Source: Bacteroidetes bacterium GWF2_43_63 (GTDB lineage: Bacteria > Bacteroidota > Bacteroidia > Bacteroidales > DTU049). From it: DNA of 64,000 nt. Under the pieces are notes generated by a model. It worked only from the letters and a program-made list of their open reading frames with translations. It was not told the DNA's origin and did no database searches. Positions 39,434 to 48,773 of the stretch are shown in pieces. Every line of letters starts with the position of its first letter. Positions within the stretch are counted from its first letter, which is position 1. The stretch is taken from the NCBI GenBank assembly GCA_001769275.1, contig MEOQ01000040.1:1-64000 (forward strand), given 5' to 3'. Both the position numbers and the translations under genes were made by a program.

Positions 39434-40600
39434 TCACGGCACCTGAACACCCATTACTCTACATGCCATCCGAATGAGCTCTGACCAGTCGCCGGGCAGG
39501 ATCAGATGATGGTTGCCCAGCGGATTTTCTTGCAACAGATTTACTTCACGTTCCGATAATTGAACTTCAATCTGTGTCCGGCATGCAGTGGGCGATTTGG
39601 GACGTCCGATGATTTTTGTTGTGGCAACAAAGGCTTTACTCAATGCATGATCGAAACGGAAAATGGTAATGATATCATTTTTGAAATCGCCTTCAACAGC
39701 AGTGCCCATGCCGGTTTCGAAATGTGTTTTTATTTCCATGTTGTCGATCAGACAAGGCGCAATGGTGCAATGCGAAAACACGCAGACTTCATTCGAAATC
39801 TTGTTGGTATTGGCAATCCAGGGAACAAGGCCGGTGAGTTCTTTGCCCAGCATCATGCCGGTGATGGCCGTGATATCGCCTTCGCAGCCGGCCGGAAAGC
39901 CGTCGTTGTTGAATTTCGCCAGTGGCAGACAGGCGGTCACTCCGTCTTTTTTTACCATTGGAAAACATTCCACGGTTATGGCATCAAGGGTATTTGTAGC
40001 AATGGTTTCATTCAGCATAGTGTACACACGGGCCGTATCCTCCAGATCCGGATTATTGTGTCCGTCAAATGCATTCAGAAATGTTTCAGATGGTTCAAAT
40101 TCCGAAAAATGTTTCAGCTTTTCCCAGGGAATCTGAATCAGCTGAATGCCTGTTTTTTCTTTCAGCACTGTATCATCAATAGCTGATGAAATCAGCCAGT
40201 CAGAGACATTTCCGATCAGCCCGGCTCTTTTTTCTTTCAGATTTTCGAGCGCAGATCTGACTTTCAGGAAATTTTCAAGTACTGTACGTGTATCAGACTC
40301 CTCCTCATCCAGCAACAACGAAGGAATGCCGCGTGCATTCATCCATGCTTTCACTTCGGTGGCCGATGCATACGAATTGTTGTGTGTCGATCCTATCAGC
40401 ATATAAAAGCGGTCGGGTGTCACAACTTCCGTGGCTGGCATTTCCGATCCGCCGGAAAGAAAAAACAGCACATCCGGATTATCATCAACAAGTACATAAT
40501 TTTCCGATGCAATCAGTTTTTGAATTTGCTTGTCAGTATTTTCAAACACCGCATCCGGTGCGCCTTTGAAGGCAAGAAGTTTGATTTTGAGTCGTGCCAT
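39434..40600 (-). CDS. L-fucose/L-arabinose isomerase-like protein
   Basis: A 388-residue protein distantly related to the fucose and arabinose isomerase superfamily. The C-terminal half has FPAGCEGDITAITGMMLGKELTG, close to the CEGD motif of that fold, and AITVECFPMVKK before it. The N-terminal part is short compared with true FucI (about 590) or AraA (about 500), and lacks recognisable full metal-site spacing. Such shortened homologues are often misannotated, so sugar isomerisation is uncertain. It is alone, with no sugar-utilisation genes beside it, downstream of the repeat cluster. Confidence 0.65.
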   Translation of the reverse strand: MARLKIKLLAFKGAPDAVFENTDKQIQKLIASENYVLVDDNPDVLFFLSGGSEMPATEVVTPDRFYMLIGSTHNNSYASATEVKAWMNARGIPSLLLDEEESDTRTVLENFLKVRSALENLKEKRAGLIGNVSDWLISSAIDDTVLKEKTGIQLIQIPWEKLKHFSEFEPSETFLNAFDGHNNPDLEDTARVYTMLNETIATNTLDAITVECFPMVKKDGVTACLPLAKFNNDGFPAGCEGDITAITGMMLGKELTGLVPWIANTNKISNEVCVFSHCTIAPCLIDNMEIKTHFETGMGTAVEGDFKNDIITIFRFDHALSKAFVATTKIIGRPKSPTACRTQIEVQLSEREVNLLQENPLGNHHLILPGDWSELIRMACRVMGVQVP

Positions 40601-40670
40601 TTCGAATTAGTTTCAATTTTTAAACTACTAAGATTATTGCCTTATGAAAAAACATGGTTCAGTTTTGACA

Positions 40671-42068
40671 TCAATGATATTTTTTGTATTCTCTGAACAG
40701 TTTTCTGAAATCGCGGGGCTTTATTACTTTGCGGAATAATAAGGGTTCTCCGTATAAACACCCGCTGCATGAATACAACGATGTAGAGGAATCAAACAGG
40801 TGTTTAATGATTTCCAGATCAGCCTTCTGTATTTGTTGTCCCAATTTAAATAGTTCATTCATTCCATATATCCCGTATGCCTGTATTTCAGGATTTGCAG
40901 AACGAAGCCAGCTTGATATTTCGTTGTAGTTTTTATTTTCTACAAGAGCTTGCATTTTGCGAAAATATAAAGGAGGCATACCAACAAACCCGCATCCATA
41001 GCCAAATACAAAAATATTTGATGGGAATTGAATTTTATTTTCAATGTCAATATTTGATTTATAGAACGCATTGTGCCGGGAAATGAAATCACTCAGTATC
41101 TGTTCATTCTGATACAAAAACACAGTAGTATCTTTTTTCGAAACTCTGATGTAGAATGCTGAATCATTGCGCGATAAAAGCATCATATCTATCTCAGACT
41201 TTCCAATATCGAAATCAAAATCACTTTGAACAATATTAAACTCAAGTGGTCTGGTATAATACGTTATATAGTCATGAGAAAACGCATCAATTCTGTCATT
41301 AAGCAGTTTTGAAACTGCGGACAGAAATGGTTTTACACGCATTTTTTCGAAGAGGTTCTTAAATGATTCAAATTCAGCAATTGTGTCAGATTGATAATTT
41401 ATCGGAAATGCCGTTTCAATTGAAATTGTATTGTTGTTTTTTATTTCTGTTCTAATCATTGTTTCTGTTTGATGGATGGATCCATCTTGCTGTATAACAA
41501 CAACTGTCTTTTTAAACGAGATCGTATTTTCTTCTTCAATATTTTCTGTAAGGAAGTTGTCTTCAGACAATAATTCGTATGTAGTGTCATTTAGAAATTT
41601 ACCCCTGGCTTCATAATAATATCCACCATCGCAGCAGGAACATGCAGCTGTAAATGAACTTGTTTTTTTCCCGTCTTTAGTGTAAATAATATATTCAATG
41701 ATTGTACAATAAGTGCTTTCTGATTGAGATAGTATCGTGATTTCCAACAGGTCTCTTTTACTGGTTTGAATCGAATGATAAAAATCCGCATCTTCACTAA
41801 GCTTACCAGCACTGTGATACGTTAATGCAGTATCCTGAAATATTGATTTAAATATTGTGCTGTCCACAATGTTATAATGAGAAAACCTTTCAGACCATGT
41901 TAATGAATCTATTTTAAATTCAATCAGATCGTGATATTTGAATAAATCACGTAAAGGATTGAAATCAAGAATTGCGTCCTGATTTCCCTGGGCACTGGCT
42001 GCATTACAAAACATCAATACTCTAAAAACCAGCACGAAAAAAAGCACAAAAATTTGTATTTTTTTCAT
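40671..42068 (-). CDS. exported protein of unknown function
   Basis: A 465-residue protein. The ATG at 42068 gives a signal peptide MKKIQIFVLFFVLVFRVLMFCNAASAQ. The mature protein is rich in Ser, Tyr and acidic residues with no recognised domain. A Cys cluster (CSCCDGGYYYEARG) lies near residue 150 and a second SCSGCLYGEP near the C-terminus, suggesting disulphides or metal binding. No T9SS tail or lipobox. A TAnnTTTG element lies 45 bases upstream. It is a single-gene unit. Confidence 0.65.
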   Translation of the reverse strand: MKKIQIFVLFFVLVFRVLMFCNAASAQGNQDAILDFNPLRDLFKYHDLIEFKIDSLTWSERFSHYNIVDSTIFKSIFQDTALTYHSAGKLSEDADFYHSIQTSKRDLLEITILSQSESTYCTIIEYIIYTKDGKKTSSFTAACSCCDGGYYYEARGKFLNDTTYELLSEDNFLTENIEEENTISFKKTVVVIQQDGSIHQTETMIRTEIKNNNTISIETAFPINYQSDTIAEFESFKNLFEKMRVKPFLSAVSKLLNDRIDAFSHDYITYYTRPLEFNIVQSDFDFDIGKSEIDMMLLSRNDSAFYIRVSKKDTTVFLYQNEQILSDFISRHNAFYKSNIDIENKIQFPSNIFVFGYGCGFVGMPPLYFRKMQALVENKNYNEISSWLRSANPEIQAYGIYGMNELFKLGQQIQKADLEIIKHLFDSSTSLYSCSGCLYGEPLLFRKVIKPRDFRKLFREYKKYH

Positions 42069-42112
42069 ATATGGGGACATCTAAAACTTGATTATTTTTT
42101 AGAGATACAATG

Positions 42113-42120
42113 CAAATATA
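42113..42120 (-). promoter_or_regulatory. -7 promoter element (TATATTTG)
   Basis: TAnnTTTG on the minus strand, 45 bases before the exported-protein ATG. Confidence 0.45.
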
Positions 42121-42245
42121 TTCGAATTATTTCACAAAAAAAATTGTATGCGTTTTAAACCAGTAGAATACAAGTATTCCGCAGAAAGTACTTAATTAAA
42201 GTGTCGGCGTTAAAATTATACTTCAAACTTTATTTCATCCTTCGA

Positions 42246-42271
42246 TGTTCCTTGTTCAGTGTTCGCTGTTC
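42246..42271. repeat. short repeat, inverted relative to 43956-44013
   Basis: Contains TTCCTTGTTCAGTGTTC (42248-42264), the exact reverse complement of 43956-43972. It stops at the 3' end of hutH, so inverted copies bracket the gene. Confidence 0.6.
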
Positions 42272-42274
42272 TCG

Positions 42275-43774
42275 CTATTCAGCCTTCAGCTTATAATTCC
42301 GCAGAAACTCAACGCTTTTGTGCATGAGAGCACTCATGTATTCATCCTGCTGAATGAACGGAATTTCTTTGCGGTATTCAGACACAATTTTTTCAAGATA
42401 GGTTGAAGAAGTATCCGGTCGGCGGAATTCAAGCGCCTGAGCGGCCGTCATGAGCTCGATGGCCAACACTTTTTCCACATTCTCAAGTATGCGAATGGTC
42501 TTTGTGGCTGCATTGGCGCCCATACTCACGTGATCTTCCTGTCCCTGACTTGATTCAATAGAGTCAACACTGGCAGGCGTTGCAAGCTGTTTATTCTGAC
42601 TTACAATTGAAGCAGCCGAGTATTGCGGAATCATGAATCCGCTGTTCAGACCCGGGTTTGCGACCAGATAATTTGGCAGGCCATGTTTTCCGTTGATGAG
42701 CTGATAAATCCGACGTTCGCTGATATTCGCCAGTTCCGACATGGCTATGCCGAGAAAGTCGAAAGCCAGCGCGAGCGGCTGTCCGTGAAAGTTTCCGGCT
42801 GAAATAATCAAATCAGTCTCAGGGAACACCGTTGGATTATCGGTCACACTGTTGACTTCGCGTTTGAAAATCTCATTCACATACTGAATGGTGTCCCATG
42901 TGGCGCCATGCACCTGCGGTACGCATCGGAACGAATACGGATCCTGCACCTGTTGTTTTTTGCGGGCAGCAATTTTACTTCCTTTCAGAATTTTATTGAT
43001 GGCGTTGGCCACGTGCATTTGTCCCGGGTGTGGGCGGACAGCCTGTATCATCGGATGGAAAGGATCGGTGCGGCCATCAAAAGCTTCGAGCGAAAGAGCG
43101 GCCGTGTGATTGGCCCATTGCATCAGATTTTTGCTCATCACAAGTGCATATGCTCCATGCGCCGACATAAACTGTGTTCCGTTAAGCAGCGCCAGACCTT
43201 CTTTTGACTGTAGCTGAACAGTTTTTAACCCGGCGTTTTTGAATGCTTGTTTTGCCGTCATGCGTTTTCCCTGAAAATCCACATCGCCTGTGCCAATCAG
43301 CGGCAGACACATATGAGCCAGCGGTGCGAGATCGCCGGATGCGCCCAGTGAGCCCTGTTCGTACACAATCGGAAGAATGTCGTTGTTGTACATATCAGCT
43401 AACAATTGCACTGTGTCGGTTTGTACACCTGAATGTCCGAGTGACAGAGCCTGAATTTTCAGCACCATCATAAGCCGTACTATTTCGGGGCGCACTTCAT
43501 TTCCCATTCCACAGGCATGAGACAGAACCAGGTTTTCCTGTAGTTTTGAAAGATCTTTTTTGCTGATGCTGGTATTGCAGAGCGATCCAAAGCCAGTATT
43601 GATGCCGTAAATGGGAGCATCAGATTTTTCGACTTTTTGATTCAGATATTGACGGCAGATATTGATTTTTTTCAAGGCTGCAGGCGAAAGTTCAACACTA
43701 ACATGCCCCAGCATGATGGGTTCGATATCGGCAAAACGGATTTCGGATTTTATGGTCAGGTTTTGTTTTTTCAT
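42275..43774 (-). CDS. hutH: histidine ammonia-lyase
   Basis: A 499-residue aromatic amino-acid lyase that deaminates histidine to urocanate, the first step of histidine degradation. The autocatalytic MIO cofactor forms from Ala-Ser-Gly in GSLGASGDLAPLAHM. Other family landmarks are YGINTGFGSLCN, RPHPGQ, YSFRCVPQVHG and SSQGQEDHVSMG. The ATG at 43774 gives the usual length; an in-frame extension to 44008 runs through a repeat and is spurious. No other hut gene is nearby. Close tyrosine or phenylalanine ammonia-lyase relatives exist, but RPHPGQ with QEDHVSMG favours histidine. Confidence 0.92.
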   Translation of the reverse strand: MKKQNLTIKSEIRFADIEPIMLGHVSVELSPAALKKINICRQYLNQKVEKSDAPIYGINTGFGSLCNTSISKKDLSKLQENLVLSHACGMGNEVRPEIVRLMMVLKIQALSLGHSGVQTDTVQLLADMYNNDILPIVYEQGSLGASGDLAPLAHMCLPLIGTGDVDFQGKRMTAKQAFKNAGLKTVQLQSKEGLALLNGTQFMSAHGAYALVMSKNLMQWANHTAALSLEAFDGRTDPFHPMIQAVRPHPGQMHVANAINKILKGSKIAARKKQQVQDPYSFRCVPQVHGATWDTIQYVNEIFKREVNSVTDNPTVFPETDLIISAGNFHGQPLALAFDFLGIAMSELANISERRIYQLINGKHGLPNYLVANPGLNSGFMIPQYSAASIVSQNKQLATPASVDSIESSQGQEDHVSMGANAATKTIRILENVEKVLAIELMTAAQALEFRRPDTSSTYLEKIVSEYRKEIPFIQQDEYMSALMHKSVEFLRNYKLKAE

Positions 43775-43936
43775 TTTTTTTGTTTGAGGTGCAAATGATA
43801 ACAACATCGGACAAGCCGGTGCTGCTTTTTTATTAAGAAGTAAAACGGATTCAGAAGGCCTCAGGCAAAAAGGCCGGTGCGGTTGAGTTGCACAATAAAA
43901 ATCAATATCCAGTTGGACATGCCTGAAAGTTTGATG

Positions 43937-43944
43937 CAAATATA
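43937..43944 (-). promoter_or_regulatory. -7 promoter element (TATATTTG) for hutH
   Basis: TAnnTTTG about 163 bases before the hutH ATG, leaving an unusually long leader compared with the other genes in the window. Confidence 0.4.
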
Positions 43945-43955
43945 AGAAGAATAAT

Positions 43956-44014
43956 GAACACTGAACAAGGAAGTTCGAAGTGAACGCCGAACACTTAACA
44001 CTGAACAAGGAAGT
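43956..44014. repeat. two direct copies of an 18-base repeat
   Basis: AACACTGAACAAGGAAGT occurs twice about 40 bases apart. The inverted counterpart lies at 42248-42264 on the far side of hutH. Confidence 0.65.
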
Positions 44015-44088
44015 GGGACGTGTTGAAATATATACGAAATAGGAGAGATTTTTGATTTTTGAAGTAAAGTTTACGGAAAATACAGACT

Positions 44089-44150
44089 TCCCGACCGGCC
44101 ATTGAGCTGCGCCGCCCTGAGCCTGCCGAAGGATCGAAATGCGGTCGGGA
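44089..44150. repeat. hairpin element with CTGAGCCTGCCGAAGG core
   Basis: Outer stem TCCCGACCG (44089-44097) pairs with CGGTCGGGA (44142-44150). Inside is CCTGAGCCTGCCGAAGG, a REP-like sequence of a kind scattered in many Bacteroidota genomes. It is unrelated to the 33-bp REP. Confidence 0.6.
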
Positions 44151-44221
44151 CTTGCAGAGAAATTGAGAAGGATGAAGATTTGATTTTTAAAATCACACCT
44201 TTCTAACTCGAAAATAATTTA

Positions 44222-44229
44222 TACCTTTG
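44222..44229 (+). promoter_or_regulatory. -7 promoter element (TACCTTTG)
   Basis: TAnnTTTG 48 bases before the ATPase ATG at 44278. Confidence 0.45.
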
Positions 44230-44277
44230 TGTATTATACCAATCAGTATAATACTGTTTAGTAAAAAAAAGATAATT

Positions 44278-45459
44278 ATGAAAAACACTCCGTTTATTTA
44301 TGGCACCACAGTCAGTTTAAAGTCATTTACTGACCGGGAAAAAGATGCAGAAAAGCTGTACAATAATTTGACGGAAGGGATTAATACAACCATTATTTCT
44401 CCGCGGCGTTGGGGCAAATCGAGTTTGGTTGAGAAGGTTATGCATGATATTAAAACAAAAAACAAAAATATCATTGCTGTTCAGATTGATCTGTTTTCTG
44501 CATCATCGGGCGAAGAATTTCTCGAATTGTTTGCGAGGGAGGTCATTATGGCCTCTTCAACAAAATGGCAGGATTGGGTGAAAGCTGCAAAAGAATTTTT
44601 CTCCCGGTTAATTCCTCAGATAACAATTGGAGTCGATCCTCAGACTGACTTTAGGATTGGTTTTAATTGGGCCGAGCTGAACAAATATCCCGACGAGATT
44701 TTGAATTTGCCTGAGAGAATGGCCGTCAAGCTGGGGAAACCCTGCATCATTTGTCTTGATGAATTTCAGAATCTGGCTTCTTTTGCGGGTTTTGCGGGCT
44801 TTGAAAAAAAGATGAGATCGGTATGGCAGCGTCAAAAAAACGCGACCTATTGTTTGTTTGGAAGCAAACGCCACATGATGACTGACATTTTCAATAATTC
44901 GTCAAAGCCTTTCTATCGCTTTGGAGACATCATGTTATTGAATAAAATTCCTACTGAAAAATGGGTTACTTTTATTGTGGATGGATTTAAGAAATCAGGT
45001 AAAACCATTCATCCTGAGATGGCCCGGAAAATTCCAGCATTAATGAAAGATCATTCCTGGTATGTGCAGCAACTGGCGCATTATACCTGGCAAAAAACGG
45101 AGAAAGCAGCTGGACTGGAAGAACTTTCAGCAGCATTGGTTGAGCTCCTTAATGCAAACTCGCCGCTATATCAGAAAGATGCCGAATCCATCAGTGTTAC
45201 GCAGTTGAATTTTCTCAAAGCTGTTGCCTGCAACGAAACGCGTCTTACCAGTGCTGCGGTGATGCAGAAATACCGGCTCGGTACTCCACGGAATGTTCAG
45301 AAAAACAGAATTGTTCTCATGGAAAATGATATTATTGATCTGGAAAACGGCAAGCATGTTTTTCTGGATCCCGCATTTGAACTGTGGTTCCGGATGCAGT
45401 ATTTTGGAGAAAAGTATCTGAATAATCCTGCTATAGCAAAACACAGTTCGAAACGATGA
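44278..45459 (+). CDS. AAA-type ATPase (archaeal-ATPase-like) with C-terminal winged helix
   Basis: A 393-residue P-loop ATPase. Walker A is SPRRWGKSSLVEK near residues 40-52, Walker B is IICLDEFQNLASF, and the LFGSKRHMMTDIFNNSSKPFYRFGD segment is characteristic of the STAND-like archaeal ATPase family (PF01637 type). The C-terminal part (NETRLTSAAVMQKYRLGTPRNVQKNRIVL) is a winged helix. The ATG at 44278 is chosen over an earlier codon. These proteins are often solitary with unknown roles. It overlaps the TetM-like gene by 4 bases (ATGA). Confidence 0.85.
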   Translation: MKNTPFIYGTTVSLKSFTDREKDAEKLYNNLTEGINTTIISPRRWGKSSLVEKVMHDIKTKNKNIIAVQIDLFSASSGEEFLELFAREVIMASSTKWQDWVKAAKEFFSRLIPQITIGVDPQTDFRIGFNWAELNKYPDEILNLPERMAVKLGKPCIICLDEFQNLASFAGFAGFEKKMRSVWQRQKNATYCLFGSKRHMMTDIFNNSSKPFYRFGDIMLLNKIPTEKWVTFIVDGFKKSGKTIHPEMARKIPALMKDHSWYVQQLAHYTWQKTEKAAGLEELSAALVELLNANSPLYQKDAESISVTQLNFLKAVACNETRLTSAAVMQKYRLGTPRNVQKNRIVLMENDIIDLENGKHVFLDPAFELWFRMQYFGEKYLNNPAIAKHSSKR

Positions 45460-47414
45460 AGAAAAAAATCAGAAATATAGCCATCCTTGCGCATGCCGAC
45501 GCCGGTAAAACCAGCATAACGGAGCTGATGCTTTTTCACAGCGGAATGATAAAACAACCTGGTAGCGTAGATGAAGGAACAACGCATACTGATTTTCTTG
45601 CGGTGGAACGGGAGAGAGGCATATCGGTCCGATCGGCCCATACTTCTTTTTCATGGAAAGATGTTCGTATTAATCTGGTAGATACGCCCGGCCACGTTGA
45701 TTTTTCGTCCGATGTGGAGCGTGTGCTGAGTGCTGTGGATGGAGCTGTTTTGGTAATTTCTGCGGCCGAAGGTATTCAGGCCCACACCGGTACATTGTGG
45801 AACGCATTGAAAGAACGCAGAATTCCAACGATTCTATTTGTCAACAAAATTGACAGGATTGGAGCCGACATTGAAGCGATATTTCTGGAAATGAAAAAGG
45901 AATGGCATATCGACCCGCTTTGCCTTCAATCAGTATATAATATCGGTTCAAATGATGCGAATATTTCGGAGATCTGGGGTCCAGAAAATATGCCTGAAAC
46001 CATCATTGATACAATTGTTTCAGGTGAAGCTGCATTATTGGAATCTTATCTGGAGGGAATAACCATTCCTTTTGAAACACTTGATCAGCAGCTGGCTTCG
46101 ATGGTAATTCACCGAAATATTTTTCCGGTATTATTTGGTTCTGCAAGTTTTAATATTGGGATCACTCAGCTTCTTGATGCTGCAGTAACATATCTGCCTG
46201 CGCCTTCAGGAGATGTTTCTGCGAATTTGAAAGCACTGGTGTTTGGAATCAGTCATGACAAAACGATGGGGAAAGTGGCGCATGCGCGCTTGTTTAGTGG
46301 ATGCATCAGCAACCGCGAAGTTATTCGTAATGCCAGCAACGGGCAGGATGAGAAAGTTGTTCAGATAAGACGCATTGCCGGAAACCGGCATGAAGAAATC
46401 CAATTGGTCGAAGCAGGTGACCTTGCCGGAATCTGTGGATTGGATGGTGCTAATATCGGAGATTGGCTTGGAGAGCGCGTTACAGCAAATATAGTTTTTC
46501 AGAAATTGCAGATGCCTCTGCTGACTGTTCAGGTAAAAGCAGTTAATCAAAAGGATTATAGTGCATTGGCCGTGGCATTGCAACAATTGTATATCGAAGA
46601 CCCATCGCTGAATTTCGAGTGGTTGCGCGAGGAAAACGAAATGAACATCAGCATCATGGGCTGGATTCAGATGGAAGTGCTGGAGCGCATTCTTTTGGAT
46701 CGATTTGGTCTTGAGGCAAAATTTGAAAATCCAACCGTCATTTATAAAGAGACGCCCACTTCAGTGTCTGAAGGGTTTGTTCGCTACTGGATGCCTAAAC
46801 CTTGCTGGGCTATTTTGAAATTTCGCATTGAGCCAGGCGAGCCGGGTAGCGGTGTTGTTTATGAAAGCCAGATTGGGGTTGATGATGTAGCGCAGAAATA
46901 TCAGAACGAGGTAGAGCGCACCATTGCTGCCTCCCTGAAGCAGGGGATAAAAGGATGGGAAGTGACCGATATCCGCATAACGTTGATTGAAGGGGAAGAT
47001 CACGAAGTACATTCGCGACCCGGCGACTTTGTGATAGCAACTCCAATGGGTATAATGAATGGACTTGTCAATTCAGGAACTACGCTACTGGAGCCGTTCG
47101 TGTCATTTCGCATCAAGGCATCCGAAGAGTTGCTTGGATTGATTACTTCTGATATTACAAAGATGCGCGGCACATTTGAAAGTCCGGAAATGGACAACGG
47201 AAAATTCATTCTAACCGGTTTTCTACCAGTAGCTACTTCGCCGGATTATTCAGTAAAACTCAGTTCTCGTAGCGGCGGAAAAGCTGTTATCACAACCCGA
47301 TTTTCAGGTTATCGCCCTTGTGCCGATGAGCTTGGATTGATCAGACCATACAAAGGAATCAGTCCGCTCGACGAAGCAAAATGGATTCTGAAAGCGCGCG
47401 GTGCGATGCAGTAA
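45456..47414 (+). CDS. EF-G-like translational GTPase, TetM/TetQ-type ribosomal protection family
   Basis: A 652-residue GTPase, about the length of Tet(Q) and Tet(M) and shorter than EF-G. G1 is AHADAGKT, the switch region TTHTDFLAVERERGISVRS, G3 DTPGHVDF, G4 NKIDR. The domain IV region WEVTDIRITLIEGEDHEVHSRPGDF matches the ribosomal-protection layout, with PGDF where Tet(M/O/Q) have PADF, the loop that reaches the tetracycline site. Divergence from the characterised determinants is clear, so resistance is not certain; release of other antibiotics or a housekeeping ribosome role is possible. Translationally coupled to the ATPase upstream. Confidence 0.85.
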   Translation: MKKKIRNIAILAHADAGKTSITELMLFHSGMIKQPGSVDEGTTHTDFLAVERERGISVRSAHTSFSWKDVRINLVDTPGHVDFSSDVERVLSAVDGAVLVISAAEGIQAHTGTLWNALKERRIPTILFVNKIDRIGADIEAIFLEMKKEWHIDPLCLQSVYNIGSNDANISEIWGPENMPETIIDTIVSGEAALLESYLEGITIPFETLDQQLASMVIHRNIFPVLFGSASFNIGITQLLDAAVTYLPAPSGDVSANLKALVFGISHDKTMGKVAHARLFSGCISNREVIRNASNGQDEKVVQIRRIAGNRHEEIQLVEAGDLAGICGLDGANIGDWLGERVTANIVFQKLQMPLLTVQVKAVNQKDYSALAVALQQLYIEDPSLNFEWLREENEMNISIMGWIQMEVLERILLDRFGLEAKFENPTVIYKETPTSVSEGFVRYWMPKPCWAILKFRIEPGEPGSGVVYESQIGVDDVAQKYQNEVERTIAASLKQGIKGWEVTDIRITLIEGEDHEVHSRPGDFVIATPMGIMNGLVNSGTTLLEPFVSFRIKASEELLGLITSDITKMRGTFESPEMDNGKFILTGFLPVATSPDYSVKLSSRSGGKAVITTRFSGYRPCADELGLIRPYKGISPLDEAKWILKARGAMQ

Positions 47415-47460
47415 AAGACAAATTATGCATTTTTGCAAATGGTAATCGTTTCAACTTTCA

Positions 47461-47468
47461 TAACTTTG
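47461..47468 (+). promoter_or_regulatory. -7 promoter element (TAACTTTG)
   Basis: TAnnTTTG ending 4 bases before the MFS start codon, with TTTG at 47432-47435 upstream. Initiation would fall at about the ATG, a leaderless transcript. Confidence 0.5.
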
Positions 47469-47472
47469 CTTC

Positions 47473-48771
47473 ATGATTCTCCCCTGGTCCGAAATAAAGA
47501 ATTATCTGTTCCGGGCAACGTTCACTTTTCGTGCGCTGCGATCACGCAATTATGCGATTTATCTTTTTGGAATGCTGTTTTCGGTAATGGGCACCTGGAT
47601 TCAGATTGTCGCTACCGGCTGGCTGGTTTACCGCCTTACTGGCAGTGCCTATATGCTTGGGATTGTCACTTTTGCAGGACAAATTCCATCCTTATTCATC
47701 ACACCCTTTGCGGGCGTTTTTGCCGATCGAATGAATCGCAAAAATGTAATCACCGGAACTCAGATTGCCTCCATGATTTTATCGCTGGCGTTGGCGCTGC
47801 TGGTGCTTTCTGATGTGGTTGAAATTTGGCAGATAATTATTTTAGCCGTGCTTTCAGGGGTTGTTAATTCCATCGATACGCCCTTTCGACATGCCTTTAT
47901 CAGGGACATTGTTGATGATTCTTCGCAAATGTCGAACGCCATTGCATTAAATTCAATGTTGTTCAATACAGCGCGCTTTATTGGACCTGTGATTGGCGGT
48001 ATTTTAATTGTGATGATTGGCGAAGGATGGTGCTTTATGATTAATGCAATAAGCTTTATCGGGGTTATTGCATCATTGTTTTTTATACACACGGCTTTTA
48101 TTACAAAAGCACAAAATCAGACATCTGTTTTTGAAGATTTATCGGAAGGAATTAAATACTCATTTGGGTTTAAGCCAATAAAATACATGCTTATTCTTAT
48201 TATTTCTACCGGGTTTTTTGTTTTACCGTTTCAAAGTTTTTTACCGGTCTTTGCCAAAGACATTCTTAATGGAGACAGTAGCTTATATGGGATATTAACC
48301 GGCTGTTACGGGGCTGGAGCTTTAATTGGAGCTGTGTTTCTTGCTTCGCGGCGATCTTTGAAATCTTTCCCCGGTTATATTCTTATTGCTGCATTTTTGT
48401 TTTCAGGTGGGCTGGCCTTATTTTCATATTCAAGTATTGTTGGTTTAAGTATGGCGCTTTTGATTATTTGTGGCTGGGCAATGATTGCGCAATATGTTTC
48501 AGTAAACACTCTTTTGCAAACCATGGCAAAACCTGAAATGGTTGGGCGGGTTATTTCTTTTTACGGAATGTCTTTTATGACGGTAACGCCTTTGGGGGCA
48601 CTTCTGATTGGCTATCTGGCTGAATTTTATAGCATACAAGCTATATTTTTGGTGTTCGCAACAAGCTCTATGGTGGCTGCAGTTATTTATGCTACCCGGA
48701 AGTCTGTTGTTCAAAAAGCATTAATCAGGCAAATGAATGAATCAAATGAGCCAGAAATTCGTGCAAATTAA
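47473..48771 (+). CDS. MFS transporter (EntS-like, MFS_3)
   Basis: A 432-residue inner-membrane exporter-type permease with about twelve hydrophobic helices. Family marks are GTWIQIVATGWLVYRLTGSAYMLG and the loop GVFADRMNRKNVI between helices 2 and 3. The central MNGDSS-type loop and AMIAQYVSVNTLLQ near helix 10 are as in the MFS_3/EntS group, which export siderophores or drugs. The substrate is unknown. It follows the TetM-like GTPase after 58 bases but has its own promoter. Confidence 0.88.
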   Translation: MILPWSEIKNYLFRATFTFRALRSRNYAIYLFGMLFSVMGTWIQIVATGWLVYRLTGSAYMLGIVTFAGQIPSLFITPFAGVFADRMNRKNVITGTQIASMILSLALALLVLSDVVEIWQIIILAVLSGVVNSIDTPFRHAFIRDIVDDSSQMSNAIALNSMLFNTARFIGPVIGGILIVMIGEGWCFMINAISFIGVIASLFFIHTAFITKAQNQTSVFEDLSEGIKYSFGFKPIKYMLILIISTGFFVLPFQSFLPVFAKDILNGDSSLYGILTGCYGAGALIGAVFLASRRSLKSFPGYILIAAFLFSGGLALFSYSSIVGLSMALLIICGWAMIAQYVSVNTLLQTMAKPEMVGRVISFYGMSFMTVTPLGALLIGYLAEFYSIQAIFLVFATSSMVAAVIYATRKSVVQKALIRQMNESNEPEIRAN

Positions 48772-48773
48772 AA

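Larger units (their letters stand above)
43775..44277. other. gene-free stretch with promoters and repeats
   Basis: 503 bases between hutH and the divergent ATPase gene. Contents: a minus-strand TAnnTTTG at 43937-43944 for hutH; two direct copies of AACACTGAACAAGGAAGT at about 43957-43974 and 43997-44014; a hairpin element at 44089-44150; and a plus-strand TAnnTTTG at 44222-44229. No ORF of note. Confidence 0.7.

Noticed and set aside
39560-40186. 208-residue plus-strand ORF opposite the isomerase-like gene
   Set aside because: Shadow frame with no start context; the minus-strand gene has recognisable conserved motifs.
43775-44008. N-terminal extension of hutH by 78 residues
   Set aside because: It runs through repeat DNA and the likely promoter; known HutH proteins start where the ATG at 43774 starts.
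45456-47414. Calling the GTPase a tetracycline resistance gene outright
   Set aside because: Family membership is clear but similarity to proven Tet proteins is limited and the key loop differs.
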